Shown here: positions 34,990 through 43,194 of the stretch, in pieces | Numbering within the stretch: the stretch's first letter is position 1 | How the letters are laid out: every line of letters begins with the position of its first letter | Source: Streptomyces sp. VRA16 Mangrove soil | GTDB lineage: Bacteria; Actinomycetota; Actinomycetes; Streptomycetales; Streptomycetaceae | DNA: 64,000 nucleotides | Assembly (NCBI RefSeq): GCF_017377775.1 | Contig: NZ_JAFVLN010000009.1 | Coordinates: 1-64,000 of the forward strand | Direction: 5' to 3' | Position numbers and translations under genes: made by a program | The notes under the pieces: model-generated | Told to the model about the DNA's origin: nothing | The model's database searches: none | What the model saw: only the letters and a program-made list of their open reading frames with translations

Positions 34990-35885
34990 GTCTCGCGCCG
35001 CGCGCCGTGCTGGTCCATCGCACCACGGAGTACGAGGAGTTGGTGGCCCGGCACGGCACGCACGGGCAGGCCGCGTTCTTCCTCTCCTCGCGCGGCCGCG
35101 ACATCGCGGAGGTCGCCGAGCGGCACCGGCGCGCGCAGCGGGCGCTGGCCGAGGCGGGCGCCGCCGTGCCGTTGAGCTGGCGGCGGGCGCAGGTCGAGCG
35201 GGCGGATCTGGACCGGTTCCCGTTCGGGCCGGAGGACGTGGTGGTCGCGGTCGGCCAGGACGGGCTCGTGGCGAACGTCGCCCAGTACGTCGGCGCGCGG
35301 CCGGTGGTGGGCGTCGACGCGGATCCCGGGCGCAATCCCGGTGTCCTGGTGCGTCACCGGCCCTCCGACGTCGCCCGGCTGCTGCCCGCCGCGGCGGCCG
35401 GGGTCACCGGCGTCGACGAGCTGACCATGGTGGAGGCCGTCACCGACGACGCGCAGCGTCTGGTGGCGCTCAACGAGATCTACGTCGGTGCGGCAGGACA
35501 CCGCACCGCCCGCTACCGCCTGGGCCTCGACGGCGACGGGGGTGTCGTCGAGGCCCAGGCCTCCTCCGGAGTACTGATCGGCACCGGCACGGGGGCCACG
35601 GGGTGGATCCGCTCGGTGTGGCAGGAGCGCGGCGGCACGGGCCGGCTGCCGGGCCCGACGGACGGCCGCCTGCTGTGGTTCGTCCGCGAGGCGTGGCCCT
35701 CGCCGGTCACCGGGACACGGCTCAGCGCGGGCGAACTCACGACGTCGGCGCACCTGTCACTGACGGTGGAATCGGAACGGCTCGTCGCCTTCGGGGACGG
35801 CATGGAGTCGGACGCGATCGAACTGACCTGGGGACAGACGGTACGGGTGGGGGTCTGCGGGGAACGGCTGCGGCTCGTCGGGTAG
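34986..35885 (+). CDS. NAD-kinase-like protein with altered catalytic motif
   Basis: 299 residues resembling the ATP-NAD kinase/diacylglycerol kinase fold: VVVAVGQDGLVANV (about 78-91) in the place of the catalytic GGDG loop, NEIYVGAAGHRTARYRLGL (about 159-177) in the place of the NE motif, and GVLIGTGTGATGW where NADKs have a TPTGSTAY-like motif. The first Gly-Gly is Gly-Gln and the second motif is also changed, so NAD kinase activity is uncertain. The ATGA overlap with the SPFH gene suggests that they form one unit. I cannot name a substrate. Confidence 0.65.
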   Translation: MSLAPRAVLVHRTTEYEELVARHGTHGQAAFFLSSRGRDIAEVAERHRRAQRALAEAGAAVPLSWRRAQVERADLDRFPFGPEDVVVAVGQDGLVANVAQYVGARPVVGVDADPGRNPGVLVRHRPSDVARLLPAAAAGVTGVDELTMVEAVTDDAQRLVALNEIYVGAAGHRTARYRLGLDGDGGVVEAQASSGVLIGTGTGATGWIRSVWQERGGTGRLPGPTDGRLLWFVREAWPSPVTGTRLSAGELTTSAHLSLTVESERLVAFGDGMESDAIELTWGQTVRVGVCGERLRLVG

Positions 35886-36036
35886 GCGGGGTTGCCGGGG
35901 TTCGGGAGCGACTCCGACGCATCCACCAGGCCGAGGTCCGCACAACGCGACTCCGGCCCATCCAGGAGCTGTCCGGCCGATCAGTGGGTGTGTGCGGGCG
36001 GCGGAAGTCGTCTGCGCGGTCCCATAGCCTGCACCC

Positions 36037-36507
36037 ATGACCACCGAGGAGTACCTCTCGACGATTGACTCGCTGGCCGTGCAGCCGTTCCCGGATGCGA
36101 CCTATGTCGACGCCTCCGAGGGCGGTGGACCTGAGCACCATGTGCGGGAACTGCAGGTCAGTCAGGATTTCTGGGATGACGACGACGGGCAGGCCTGGGC
36201 TGAGGCCGAAGCCGAACTGCGGGCCCGCCTCGACGACCTGGCTGCACGCCTGACGGATCGGTGGGGCAGTGCGTTCGTCGTTGACCTCGGACCGTGTCTT
36301 CGTGCCAGTTGCGAGGGAGAGCCGGTGCCCGAACCGCTCGACTACCTCAGTCAACAGGTCGTGAGCATGCAGGTGTGGTCGCTCCCCGACAGCGGTCGTT
36401 GGCTCGCGCTGGCGCTCGGCCAGGCCGACAAGGAACTGCCTCTCATCCTGTTTGCCGCGGTCGGCCGGGCTTCCGCACTCGACTTGAACACGAGTGGCCA
36501 GTCATGA
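36037..36507 (+). CDS. Hypothetical protein
   Basis: 156 residues, acidic and soluble, with no motif I recognise. A central helix (WAEAEAELRARLDDLAARLTDRWG, about 52-75) is followed by a beta-rich C-terminal half. The size and acidity resemble small immunity-type proteins, but nothing supports that specifically. It starts at ATG 36037 without a clear ribosome site, 151 bp after the kinase-like gene. Confidence 0.55.
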   Translation: MTTEEYLSTIDSLAVQPFPDATYVDASEGGGPEHHVRELQVSQDFWDDDDGQAWAEAEAELRARLDDLAARLTDRWGSAFVVDLGPCLRASCEGEPVPEPLDYLSQQVVSMQVWSLPDSGRWLALALGQADKELPLILFAAVGRASALDLNTSGQS

Positions 36508-36821
36508 GCGGAGCCACACGGTGACAGCCGCAGCCGAACCTCGGTGGCCGTCCACCTCGTGGCCCCTTGCGCCGACGGGCGGCCTGGCTATCGGCCTGCT
36601 CCGGAATCGTGGGCCGGATGCCGCGCCGCCGTAGGTATTGACGGCAAGGACCATTGCTGCAGGCCTGTCTGCTGCGACGTTGTCCGGCCTCTTGCGGGGC
36701 CGGCCCGCCCCAGGCCGGGGGACCCGTCGGGCAGGCCGGCCCGCGGGGAGCGGCTGCGGATCGGACCGTCGGGCAGGCGGGCAGGCGGGCAGGCGGGCAG
36801 GTGTAGTCGCCTCGGCAGGCA
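36508..36821. other. Intergenic region, 314 bp, with an 8-bp tandem repeat
   Basis: No gene was recognised. It ends in four copies of GGGCAGGC (36771-36802, last one GGGCAGGT), which makes the complementary strand C-rich. It separates convergent transcripts of the hypothetical gene and the trypsin-like protease and may terminate them. Confidence 0.5.
36771..36802. repeat. GGGCAGGC tandem repeat (about 4 copies)
   Basis: Three exact copies and one with a final T, in the gap before the protease stop codon. Short arrays of this kind expand or contract by slippage and may differ between strains. Confidence 0.8.
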
Positions 36822-37574
36822 TCAGCGTCGGATCACCGATCGGATCCAGGACAGTTGTCGGGAGACGTCGCCCGCGCCGGCGACGCTCTCCCGGTCGGAG
36901 GCGTCGAAGACTCCCACCAGGGTCTCCGTACCGCGTGGGCCGAGCGTCGTCACCGGGCCGCCGGAGTCGCCGCCCGCGGGGATGCCCACGACCTTGCCGA
37001 GGCAGAAGTCCGATCCGTCCGCCGTCGCGTACCCCTCGCACCGCGGGTCGTCCGGCTTCAGGACCCGCAGAGTGGATTGCCGGAGCACGGGCGACTGGCA
37101 GCGGTTCTCGTCATCGGTGCAGGTGGCGCCCCAGCCCGACTGGCGCAGCACGGTGCCGGGCCGGGCCGGGGCGGTGGCGAGCCGGGCCACCCGTACCGTC
37201 ATCGGGTCGACCTTCACGAGCATCATGTCGGCGACCCCGCTGCCCACCCGCCGGCCCGGCACCGGGCGCACCACGGTCCCGCGGCGCATGTCGAGAGCGC
37301 CGACCCGGAACGTGATCCGGCGGTCCGCGATGGGCTCCGCCTGTTCGAAGAAGCAGTGGGACGCGCTGATGATCCACCGGCGGGAGACCGCCGTCGCGGT
37401 GCATTCCGGCTTGCCGTCGACGAGCATGCGCACCGCCCACGGCCCGTACGTGCTTCGCGTGCCGCCGATCACCGCGGCGGACGGGCCCGCCGTGACCAGC
37501 GCCGTGGCCGACAGCGCCAGAAGGGCGAGTGCCGTCGCACCAACTCGGCGCAGCTTCGATGCAGTTGTTCTCAT
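36822..37574 (-). CDS. Secreted trypsin-like (S1) serine protease
   Basis: 250 residues. A signal peptide spans about 1-37 (positively charged start, LALLALSATALVTAGPSAA), then VIGGTRSTYGPW resembles the mature IVGG start. The triad is intact: His in SASHC, Asp in GVADMMLVKVD and Ser in PAGGDSGGP. The Cys pairs fit S1 disulfides. The ATG at 37574 is preferred because the signal peptide begins there, although the frame extends to 37814. It is divergent from the MFS gene. Confidence 0.92.
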   Translation of the reverse strand: MRTTASKLRRVGATALALLALSATALVTAGPSAAVIGGTRSTYGPWAVRMLVDGKPECTATAVSRRWIISASHCFFEQAEPIADRRITFRVGALDMRRGTVVRPVPGRRVGSGVADMMLVKVDPMTVRVARLATAPARPGTVLRQSGWGATCTDDENRCQSPVLRQSTLRVLKPDDPRCEGYATADGSDFCLGKVVGIPAGGDSGGPVTTLGPRGTETLVGVFDASDRESVAGAGDVSRQLSWIRSVIRR

Positions 37575-37728
37575 CGACCCGACTTTGGCAGGAGTTGCGG
37601 CAAATCCCCACCACCCTCGGCCACAAAAGTATGGTGTCCCGCCACATGTGCCGCTGACCTGCGTGTTCCTAGTTTGTGCCAGCACACAGAGTCCCCGTCC
37701 CCAAGTTTCCCGCCTGGAAGTGGTGCAC

Positions 37729-39144
37729 ATGGCCTCCGCAGCAACCGCTCCGCCGAACCCGACAACTCCGAGCCACCTCAAGCGCATTGTCGCGGCGAGT
37801 CTGATCGGCACCACGATCGAGTGGTACGACTTCTTCCTCTACGGCTCCGCCGCCGCCCTCGTCTTCAACAAGCTCTTCTTCCCCGACTCCGACCCGCTCG
37901 TCGGCACCCTGCTCTCGTTCCTGACGTACGCTGTCGGATTCGCCGCCCGCCCGCTCGGCGCGCTCGTCTTCGGTCACTACGGCGACCGGCTCGGCCGCAA
38001 GAAGCTGCTGGTCGTCAGCCTGCTGATGATGGGCGGCGCCACCTTCGCGATCGGCCTGCTGCCCACCCACGCCACGGTCGGCTCGGCCGCACCGGTACTG
38101 CTGACCACGCTCCGGCTGGTCCAGGGCTTCGCCCTCGGCGGCGAGTGGGGCGGCGCGGTGCTGCTGGTGTCCGAGCACGGTGACGCCAAGCGCCGCGGGT
38201 TCTGGGCCTCCTGGCCGCAGACCGGCGCCCCGGCCGGGCAGCTGCTCGCCACCGGTGTGCTGTCGGCGCTCACCGCGCTGATCTCCGACGCGGCGTTCAC
38301 CTCCTGGGGCTGGCGCATCCCGTTCCTGATCTCCGGCATCCTCGTGATGGTCGGCCTGTGGATCCGGCTCTCCGTCGACGAGTCCCCGGTGTTCAAGGAG
38401 GCGTTGGCGCGCGCCGAGGCCCGCAAGGCCGCGCAGGGCGACGTGGTCGAGAAGATGCCGCTCGTCGCCGTGCTGCGCCACCACTGGCGGGACGTCCTGG
38501 TCGCCATCGGCGCCCGGATGGCCGAGAACATCAGCTACTACGTCATCACCGCCTTCATCCTCGTGTACGCGACCGAGGCCGCGGACGTCTCCAAGCAGGA
38601 CGCGCTGAACGCCGTACTCATCGCGTCGGCCATCCACTTCGCCGTCATCCCCGCCTGGGGCGCCCTGTCCGACCGGGTCGGACGCCGCCCGGTCTATCTG
38701 CTGGGCGCCGCCGGTGTCGGCCTGTGGATCGTGCCGTTCTTCAAGCTGATCGACACGGCGAGCTTCGGCGGTCTGGTGCTCGCCGTGACCGTCGGCCTGA
38801 TCCTGCACGGCGCCATGTACGCCCCGCAGGCCGCGTTCTTCTCCGAGATGTTCGCGACGCGGATGCGGTACTCCGGTGCCTCCATCGGCGCCCAGTTCGC
38901 GTCGGTCGCCGCCGGCGCCCCGGCGCCGCTGATCGCCACGGCGCTCCTGGACAGCTACGGCACCTCCACCCCGATCAGCCTGTACGTGATCGGCGCCGTG
39001 GTCCTGACCCTGATCGCCGTCGGGGTCGCCAAGGAGACCCGGCACCGCGATCTCGCCGACGTCGACGCGGCCGACGACGAGGTGGCGCAGGCCGCGGAGC
39101 CGGCCGGGGCCGAACTGCCCGCCGACGCCGCACGCCGCGCCTGA
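37729..39144 (+). CDS. MHS-family MFS transporter
   Basis: 471 residues, about 12 helices, of the metabolite:H+ symporter group (ShiA, ProP, citrate-type). Diagnostic segments are SLIGTTIEWYDFFLYG at the start, RPLGALVFGHYGDRLGRKK between helices 2 and 3, and RLVQGFALGGEWGGAVLL. It imports an organic acid or osmolyte. The neighbouring PucR-type regulator and 3-hydroxybutyrate dehydrogenase suggest that 3-hydroxybutyrate or a related acid is carried; that is inference. The ATG at 37729 follows GGAAG. Confidence 0.9.
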   Translation: MASAATAPPNPTTPSHLKRIVAASLIGTTIEWYDFFLYGSAAALVFNKLFFPDSDPLVGTLLSFLTYAVGFAARPLGALVFGHYGDRLGRKKLLVVSLLMMGGATFAIGLLPTHATVGSAAPVLLTTLRLVQGFALGGEWGGAVLLVSEHGDAKRRGFWASWPQTGAPAGQLLATGVLSALTALISDAAFTSWGWRIPFLISGILVMVGLWIRLSVDESPVFKEALARAEARKAAQGDVVEKMPLVAVLRHHWRDVLVAIGARMAENISYYVITAFILVYATEAADVSKQDALNAVLIASAIHFAVIPAWGALSDRVGRRPVYLLGAAGVGLWIVPFFKLIDTASFGGLVLAVTVGLILHGAMYAPQAAFFSEMFATRMRYSGASIGAQFASVAAGAPAPLIATALLDSYGTSTPISLYVIGAVVLTLIAVGVAKETRHRDLADVDAADDEVAQAAEPAGAELPADAARRA

Positions 39145-39220
39145 ACCGGCCTGACCCGGTCTGAGCCGGCCCGAACCGGCCCGACCCGGCCCGACCCGGC
39201 CCATCCTGGCCCATCCCGCT
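39141..39220. repeat. 10-bp degenerate tandem repeat
   Basis: Eight units of exactly 10 bp related to CCGACCCGGC, beginning with the MFS stop codon and ending at the terminator stem. Two units are identical and the others differ at 1-4 positions. Confidence 0.75.
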
Positions 39221-39253
39221 GACCCCGTACGCGCCCCGCGTACGGGGTCAGCG
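39217..39253. terminator. Bidirectional terminator overlapping a stop codon
   Basis: Arms 39217-39233 and 39237-39253 are perfect 17-bp complements around CCC. The right arm contains the stop codon of the convergent PucR-type gene (39248-39250), so the hairpin serves both genes. Confidence 0.8.
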
Positions 39254-41188
39254 TATGACCGGGCCCGCCAACCGGTGCAGCCGCAAAGCGAGTTGGATCT
39301 CCAGGGCCCGCTCCGGTGACTGCCAGCCGGGGCCGAGGAGCCGGCCGATCCGCTCCAAGCGCTGCGCCACCGTGTTCACATGGACGTGCAGGGCGTCCTT
39401 GGTGCGGGCCGGGCTCATCCCGGACGCGAAGTAGGCGTCCATCGTGTGCACGAGGTCGGTGCCCCGCTGCTCGTCGTAGCGGACGACCTCCCCGATGGTG
39501 CGGGCGACGAAGCCGGTGATGTCCCGGCTGTCGGCGAGCAGCAGTCCCAGGAACCCGAAGTCCTCGGCCGCGGCGCCCTCCCCCGCGCGCCCCAGGACCC
39601 GTAGCGCGTCGAGACAGCGCTGCGCCTCGGCGTAGGCGACGGCCGCGGTGTCGGTGCGGGTGGCGAGCCGGTCGACCGGGGCGGAGGCGCCGACGGTGAC
39701 CGCCTCGTGGACCGCGGAGGAGAGCCGCTTGGCGACGAGAGAGGCGAGCCTGGAGGCCGTGTCGTCCCCGCACAGCGGGAGGAGCAGGACGGTGCCGCCG
39801 TCGCGGGCGGCGGCGAGGCCGTGCCGGGTCGCGGCGAGATGCCCCGCGGCGGCGCCCAGCCGGCGGCGCGCGGCGGCCTCCTCCTCGGCGTCGGCGGCGA
39901 CGGTCTCCAGACGGGCCGCGAGCAGGACGTGGGCGGCGTCCAGATCGGCGTCGAGCCGGCCCGCGCGCTCGCGCAGCAGCCGCGGGTCGCGGACCCGGGC
40001 GTCGAGCAGGTCGTCGAGGAGCTCACCGCGCACCCGCTGCTCGGCCTCGGAGGCGGAGCGCCGGGCGAGCAGCAGCAGCGACGTGACCATGGCGGCGCGC
40101 TCCAGGGTGCGCTGGTCGACGGGGTCGAGTTCTGGGTGGCCGCGGAGCACGAGGGCGCCGAACAGCTCGCCTCCGGCGGTGACGGCCGCGACCCAGTCCG
40201 TGCCGCGGCGCACGGCGTGCCCTTCCGCGCGGGACGCCTCCAGGGCCTCGGCGGGCGCGGCCTCCGGGTCGTCGGTGAACTCCACGGTCCCGTCGATGAC
40301 CTGGGAGACGGCCGCGGCGACGTCGTGCACCCCTCCCCCGCGCAGCACCAGCTCGGCGAGCCGGTCGTGCACGTCGGATGCGCGCTCGATGACGCTGCTG
40401 CGGTCCCGGATGATCTCGTTCGCCCGCTCCAGTTCGGCGAGCGCCTCACGGGTCTCGGTCAGCAGGTTCGCGGTGTCGATGGCCGCGGCGGCCAGTGCGG
40501 CGAACGAGCCGAGCAGCGCGATCTCCTCGCGCGCGAAGACCCGGGCCCTGCGGTCGGAGGCGAAGAGCACGCCGATCACCTGGGAACCGAGCATCAGCGG
40601 CACGCCGAGGATGGCCACGAGTCCTTCCTCGTGGACCCCGGCGTCGATGGTGCGGGTGTGCTGGAAGCGCACGTCCTGCCCGTAATTGTCGGTGACGTAC
40701 GGGCGGGCGGTCTGGGCGACGAGCCCGCCCAGCCCCTCGCCCATGCCGAGGCGCAGCTGCTGGAAGCGGGCGGCGACCGAGCCCTCGGTGACGCGCATGT
40801 ACGTGTCGCCCCTGGCCGGGTCGTTGAGCGTCAGGTAGGCGACGTCGGTGCCGAGCAGGGAGCGGGCGCGCTGCACGATGGCCTGGAGGACGGCGTCGAG
40901 GTCGCGCAGGCCCGCCAGGTCGTGCGCGGTCTCGAACAGGGCGGACAGCTCGGCCTCGCGGCGCCGCCTGCCCTCCATCTCCTCGCGCACCCCGAGGGCG
41001 AGCCGCTTGGCCGCTTCCAGGGCCTCGATCCGCGCGGGCGGGGCGCCCTCGGCGCGGGCGAGCAGCGTGGGCTTCTCGTACGCGTCGGCGGACGCGCCCC
41101 GGGCGAGCAGTTCCAGGAAGGGGCCCTGCGGGTCCTGCGCGCTCCCCGGGTCAAAGGCTGCGGCTGCGTGCGGCGGATGGTGCGACAT
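39248..41188 (-). CDS. PucR/CdaR-type regulator with GAF domain
   Basis: 646 residues. A GAF domain at about 75-230 (LSALFETAHDLAGLRDLDAVLQAIV...VLGVPLMLGSQVIGVLFASDR) would sense a small ligand. A coiled linker and a GGDEF-like region typical of the family follow, and a C-terminal PucR helix-turn-helix (YFASGMSPARTKDALHVHVNTVAQRLERIG) binds DNA. The ATG at 41188 is supported by family length. It is downstream of and co-directional with 3-hydroxybutyrate dehydrogenase and convergent with the MHS transporter, so it probably controls one or both. Confidence 0.88.
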   Translation of the reverse strand: MSHHPPHAAAAFDPGSAQDPQGPFLELLARGASADAYEKPTLLARAEGAPPARIEALEAAKRLALGVREEMEGRRRREAELSALFETAHDLAGLRDLDAVLQAIVQRARSLLGTDVAYLTLNDPARGDTYMRVTEGSVAARFQQLRLGMGEGLGGLVAQTARPYVTDNYGQDVRFQHTRTIDAGVHEEGLVAILGVPLMLGSQVIGVLFASDRRARVFAREEIALLGSFAALAAAAIDTANLLTETREALAELERANEIIRDRSSVIERASDVHDRLAELVLRGGGVHDVAAAVSQVIDGTVEFTDDPEAAPAEALEASRAEGHAVRRGTDWVAAVTAGGELFGALVLRGHPELDPVDQRTLERAAMVTSLLLLARRSASEAEQRVRGELLDDLLDARVRDPRLLRERAGRLDADLDAAHVLLAARLETVAADAEEEAAARRRLGAAAGHLAATRHGLAAARDGGTVLLLPLCGDDTASRLASLVAKRLSSAVHEAVTVGASAPVDRLATRTDTAAVAYAEAQRCLDALRVLGRAGEGAAAEDFGFLGLLLADSRDITGFVARTIGEVVRYDEQRGTDLVHTMDAYFASGMSPARTKDALHVHVNTVAQRLERIGRLLGPGWQSPERALEIQLALRLHRLAGPVIR

Positions 41189-41256
41189 GCTCACCAGGAT
41201 TACCCGGCGGACGGCCGGCCCCGCCAGCCCTGTGGACAACTCGAACGATCACGAAA

Positions 41257-41284
41257 CTGCGGCCACCCGTCCGAGTGACCGCAG
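41257..41284 (-). terminator. Imperfect hairpin between dehydrogenase and regulator genes
   Basis: CTGCGGCCAC (41257-41266) and GTGACCGCAG (41275-41284) pair with one mismatch around 8 bases, downstream of the dehydrogenase. It may reduce read-through into the regulator. Confidence 0.4.
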
Positions 41285-41340
41285 ATCGCTCCGAAAGGGA
41301 CGCATATCGGCGGTTCGACTGCCGTCGTGGACCGGGGACG

Positions 41341-42129
41341 TCAGTGCGCGGTCCAGCCGCCGTCGAGGACCAGGGACGTGCCTGTCATGAACGACGCCTG
41401 CGGGGTACACAGGTACGCCACCGCCTCGGCGACCTCGTCCGGCTCGATGAGCCGCTTGACGGCGCTGTCCTGCAGCATGACCTCGGCGAGCACCCGCTCC
41501 TCGGGGATGCCGTGCGCGGCCGCCTGGTCGGCGATCTGCCGCTCGACGAGCGGGGTGCGCACATAGCCCGGGTTCACACAGTTCGAGGTGACGCCGTGCG
41601 CGGCGCCCTCCAGGGCCACCGTCTTCGACAGCCCTTCCAGGCCGTGCTTGGCGGTGACGTAGGCCGACTTGAAGGCGGAGGCGCGCAGCCCGTGCACCGA
41701 CGAGAGGTTCACGATCCGGCCCCAGCCCTGCTCGTACATGTGCGGCAGGGCGCCGCGGATCAGCCGGAACGGGGCCTCCAGCATCACCGTGAGGACGGTG
41801 TGGAAGACGTCGGTCGGAAACTCCTCGACCGGGCGCACCAGTTGGATCCCGGCGTTGTTCACGAGCACGTCGGTGCCGGCCGCCGCGGCCTCGGCGGCGT
41901 CGAGGTCGGTCAGGTCCAGGACGTACGGCTCGATGCCCACGGCCTGTTCGGCCAGGGTGTCGAGTCCTGCGGCGTCCCGGTCCACCGCGCGCACCTTGGC
42001 GCCCGCGGCGGCGAGCCGCAGGGCGCAGGCCCGGCCGATGCCGCTGGCGGCGCCGGTGACGAGTGCGGTGCGTCCGCCGAGATCGAGCGGCGTGACAGGG
42101 GGCGCGGAGACAGAGGAGAGCGGGGTCAT
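41341..42129 (-). CDS. D-3-hydroxybutyrate dehydrogenase (SDR)
   Basis: 262 residues. It has TGAASGIG near 25, NNAGIQLVRPVEEF near 92, the Ser-Tyr-Lys triad in NLSSVHG...SAYVTAKHG, and the C-terminal VERQIADQAAAHGIPEERVLAEVMLQDSAVKRLIEPDEVA, which is typical of 3-hydroxybutyrate dehydrogenases. It converts D-3-hydroxybutyrate to acetoacetate with NAD. The ATG at 42129 is used; an in-frame codon at 42138 is possible. It is upstream of the PucR-type regulator gene. Confidence 0.88.
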   Translation of the reverse strand: MTPLSSVSAPPVTPLDLGGRTALVTGAASGIGRACALRLAAAGAKVRAVDRDAAGLDTLAEQAVGIEPYVLDLTDLDAAEAAAAGTDVLVNNAGIQLVRPVEEFPTDVFHTVLTVMLEAPFRLIRGALPHMYEQGWGRIVNLSSVHGLRASAFKSAYVTAKHGLEGLSKTVALEGAAHGVTSNCVNPGYVRTPLVERQIADQAAAHGIPEERVLAEVMLQDSAVKRLIEPDEVAEAVAYLCTPQASFMTGTSLVLDGGWTAH

Positions 42130-42184
42130 GCTCCGCACATTAGGCAGTCGGTCAGCGCGGCCCGATGTGGTCAGCGCACATACT

Positions 42185-42350
42185 TCAGCGCCCGCCCATG
42201 GTCTCGAACCATCTCGGTCCCTCGCTCTGCGCCTGCTTGATCCGGACCATGCAGTGCTCGTTCATCTCCGGCAGCGCGTCGAGCGCGAACCAGCCCACTT
42301 CCAGCGACTCGTCGTCGTTGACCCGGGCCTCGCCGCCGACGGCCGGGCAG
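42185..42350 (-). pseudogene. NUDIX hydrolase, C-terminal remnant
   Basis: About 55 codons end normally (stop at 42185-42187) and match the tail of Streptomyces NUDIX proteins: AVGGEARVNDDESLEVGWF then ALDALPEMNEH. The NUDIX box itself is absent; similarity ends at about 42350, next to the relic CRISPR region. A rearrangement removed the 5' part. Confidence 0.75.
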
Positions 42351-42413
42351 CGGAGTGCCGGGCATTGCACGGGAGTTGCGCCGCGAGGGACCGGTGGTCC
42401 ATCAACCTGCAGC

Positions 42414-42566
42414 GGAGCATCCCGGCGCCGGCGGGGAGGACGTGCCGGCCACCATGGACAGTTCCGTCTCGGCCGGAACACCCCCACGTCGGCGGGGAGG
42501 ACTCGGCCGACTTCAGCCCGGACAGGTACGAATCTGGAGCACCCCCGCTGACGCAGGGGTGCTCCG
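42414..42566 (-). CRISPR. Relic type I-E CRISPR array (three degenerate repeats)
   Basis: 28/29-bp repeats begin at 42414, 42475 and 42536, exactly 61 bp apart, the period of type I-E arrays (29 + 32). All begin GGARCAY and share CCCC...GGCGGGGAGGAC or GGGG ends, matching the Streptomyces I-E repeat read on the complement (GTCCTCCCCGC...). Repeat 3 departs at its end and forms a GGAGCACCCC/GGGGTGCTCC hairpin. The two spacers differ from each other. No cas gene lies in the window. The strand assignment follows the usual repeat orientation and is tentative. Confidence 0.7.
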
Positions 42567-42797
42567 CCGTGGCGGCGTGGCAACTGGGCCCGGGGCTCAG
42601 GCGACGCCCAGCAGATCTACGACGACATCCTCCACGGCCGCCTGATCATCCACGCGCACGCACACGACGGCTGGACCACTGTGGCTGTCGGCACCTACCG
42701 CGACGGCCCGAGCATCCACCTCCACGGTGAGAACCACCTCCGCGTGGAAGCCAGCCAGTACGACACCCCCGCCAAGGCCATCGCCGAGTTCTTTTGA
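42567..42797 (+). pseudogene. C-terminal fragment of an unknown protein
   Basis: An open frame with no start runs out of the relic array to TGA 42795-42797 and ends IHLHGENHLRVEASQYDTPAKAIAEFF. The segment HAHAHDGWTTVAVGTYRDG looks protein-like, but I do not recognise the family. The 5' end is lost upstream. Its stop overlaps the IS481 remnant. Confidence 0.4.
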
Positions 42798-42877
42798 CGC
42801 CGACCGGCAGACTGCGCCTCGCCTGGTGCATCGTTGAGGACGGCTGGCCGCTGCGGCGGGCCGCCGGACGGTTGTAG
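42794..42877 (+). pseudogene. IS481-family transposase, N-terminal remnant
   Basis: The frame reads LTPTGRLRLAWCIVEDGWPL then RRAAGRL before TAG 42875-42877. This matches the N-terminal helix-turn-helix of IS481 transposases (LTPEGRLRLARC-IVEDGWPLRRAAERF). Only about 27 codons remain. Confidence 0.75.
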
Positions 42878-42884
42878 GACCGGT

Positions 42885-43034
42885 CGCGGCACAGGCAGAT
42901 CGTCCCGCCCGTTGGGAAAGCACCCGCAGGCGTCCACCGGCCGACGGCGCCGCGCGTTCACCGACGCGATCGCATTCGTACCCGGTGCAGACGATGCGGC
43001 GGATCTCGGTGTCGAACCGGATCCTGCCCACCGA
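42885..43034 (-). pseudogene. IS256-family transposase, C-terminal remnant
   Basis: On the minus strand, RIRFDTEIRRIVCT in one frame continues as TNAIASVNARRRR and CGCFPN in the next frame. Together they match the IS256 C-terminal region (EIRRIVCTTNAIESVNAR-RRAV-ARGHFPNEQAALKC). A frameshift near 42985 and loss of both ends make it nonfunctional. Confidence 0.75.
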
Positions 43035-43194
43035 CACCACGAGGCACAGCCCCAGTCCGTGGCCGGCACTGACGCCGGAGTCCTACCGCCTGTACACGGT
43101 CGGACAGCAGGGGACATCGCCGCCGCTGCTACCGCCGGTGAGGACCACCGACTGTCGGGGGTTCACACTGACGCGCGAGCAAGGGCTGCGGCCA

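Noticed and set aside
37670..37690. TTGTGCCAGCACA palindrome as an operator for the MHS transporter
   Set aside because: The arms are just 5 bp and no second copy was found near the dehydrogenase gene.
42352..42381. Possible fourth CRISPR repeat before the first
   Set aside because: It begins GGAG 62 bp upstream, so is out of step by one, and matches the repeat poorly beyond the first bases.
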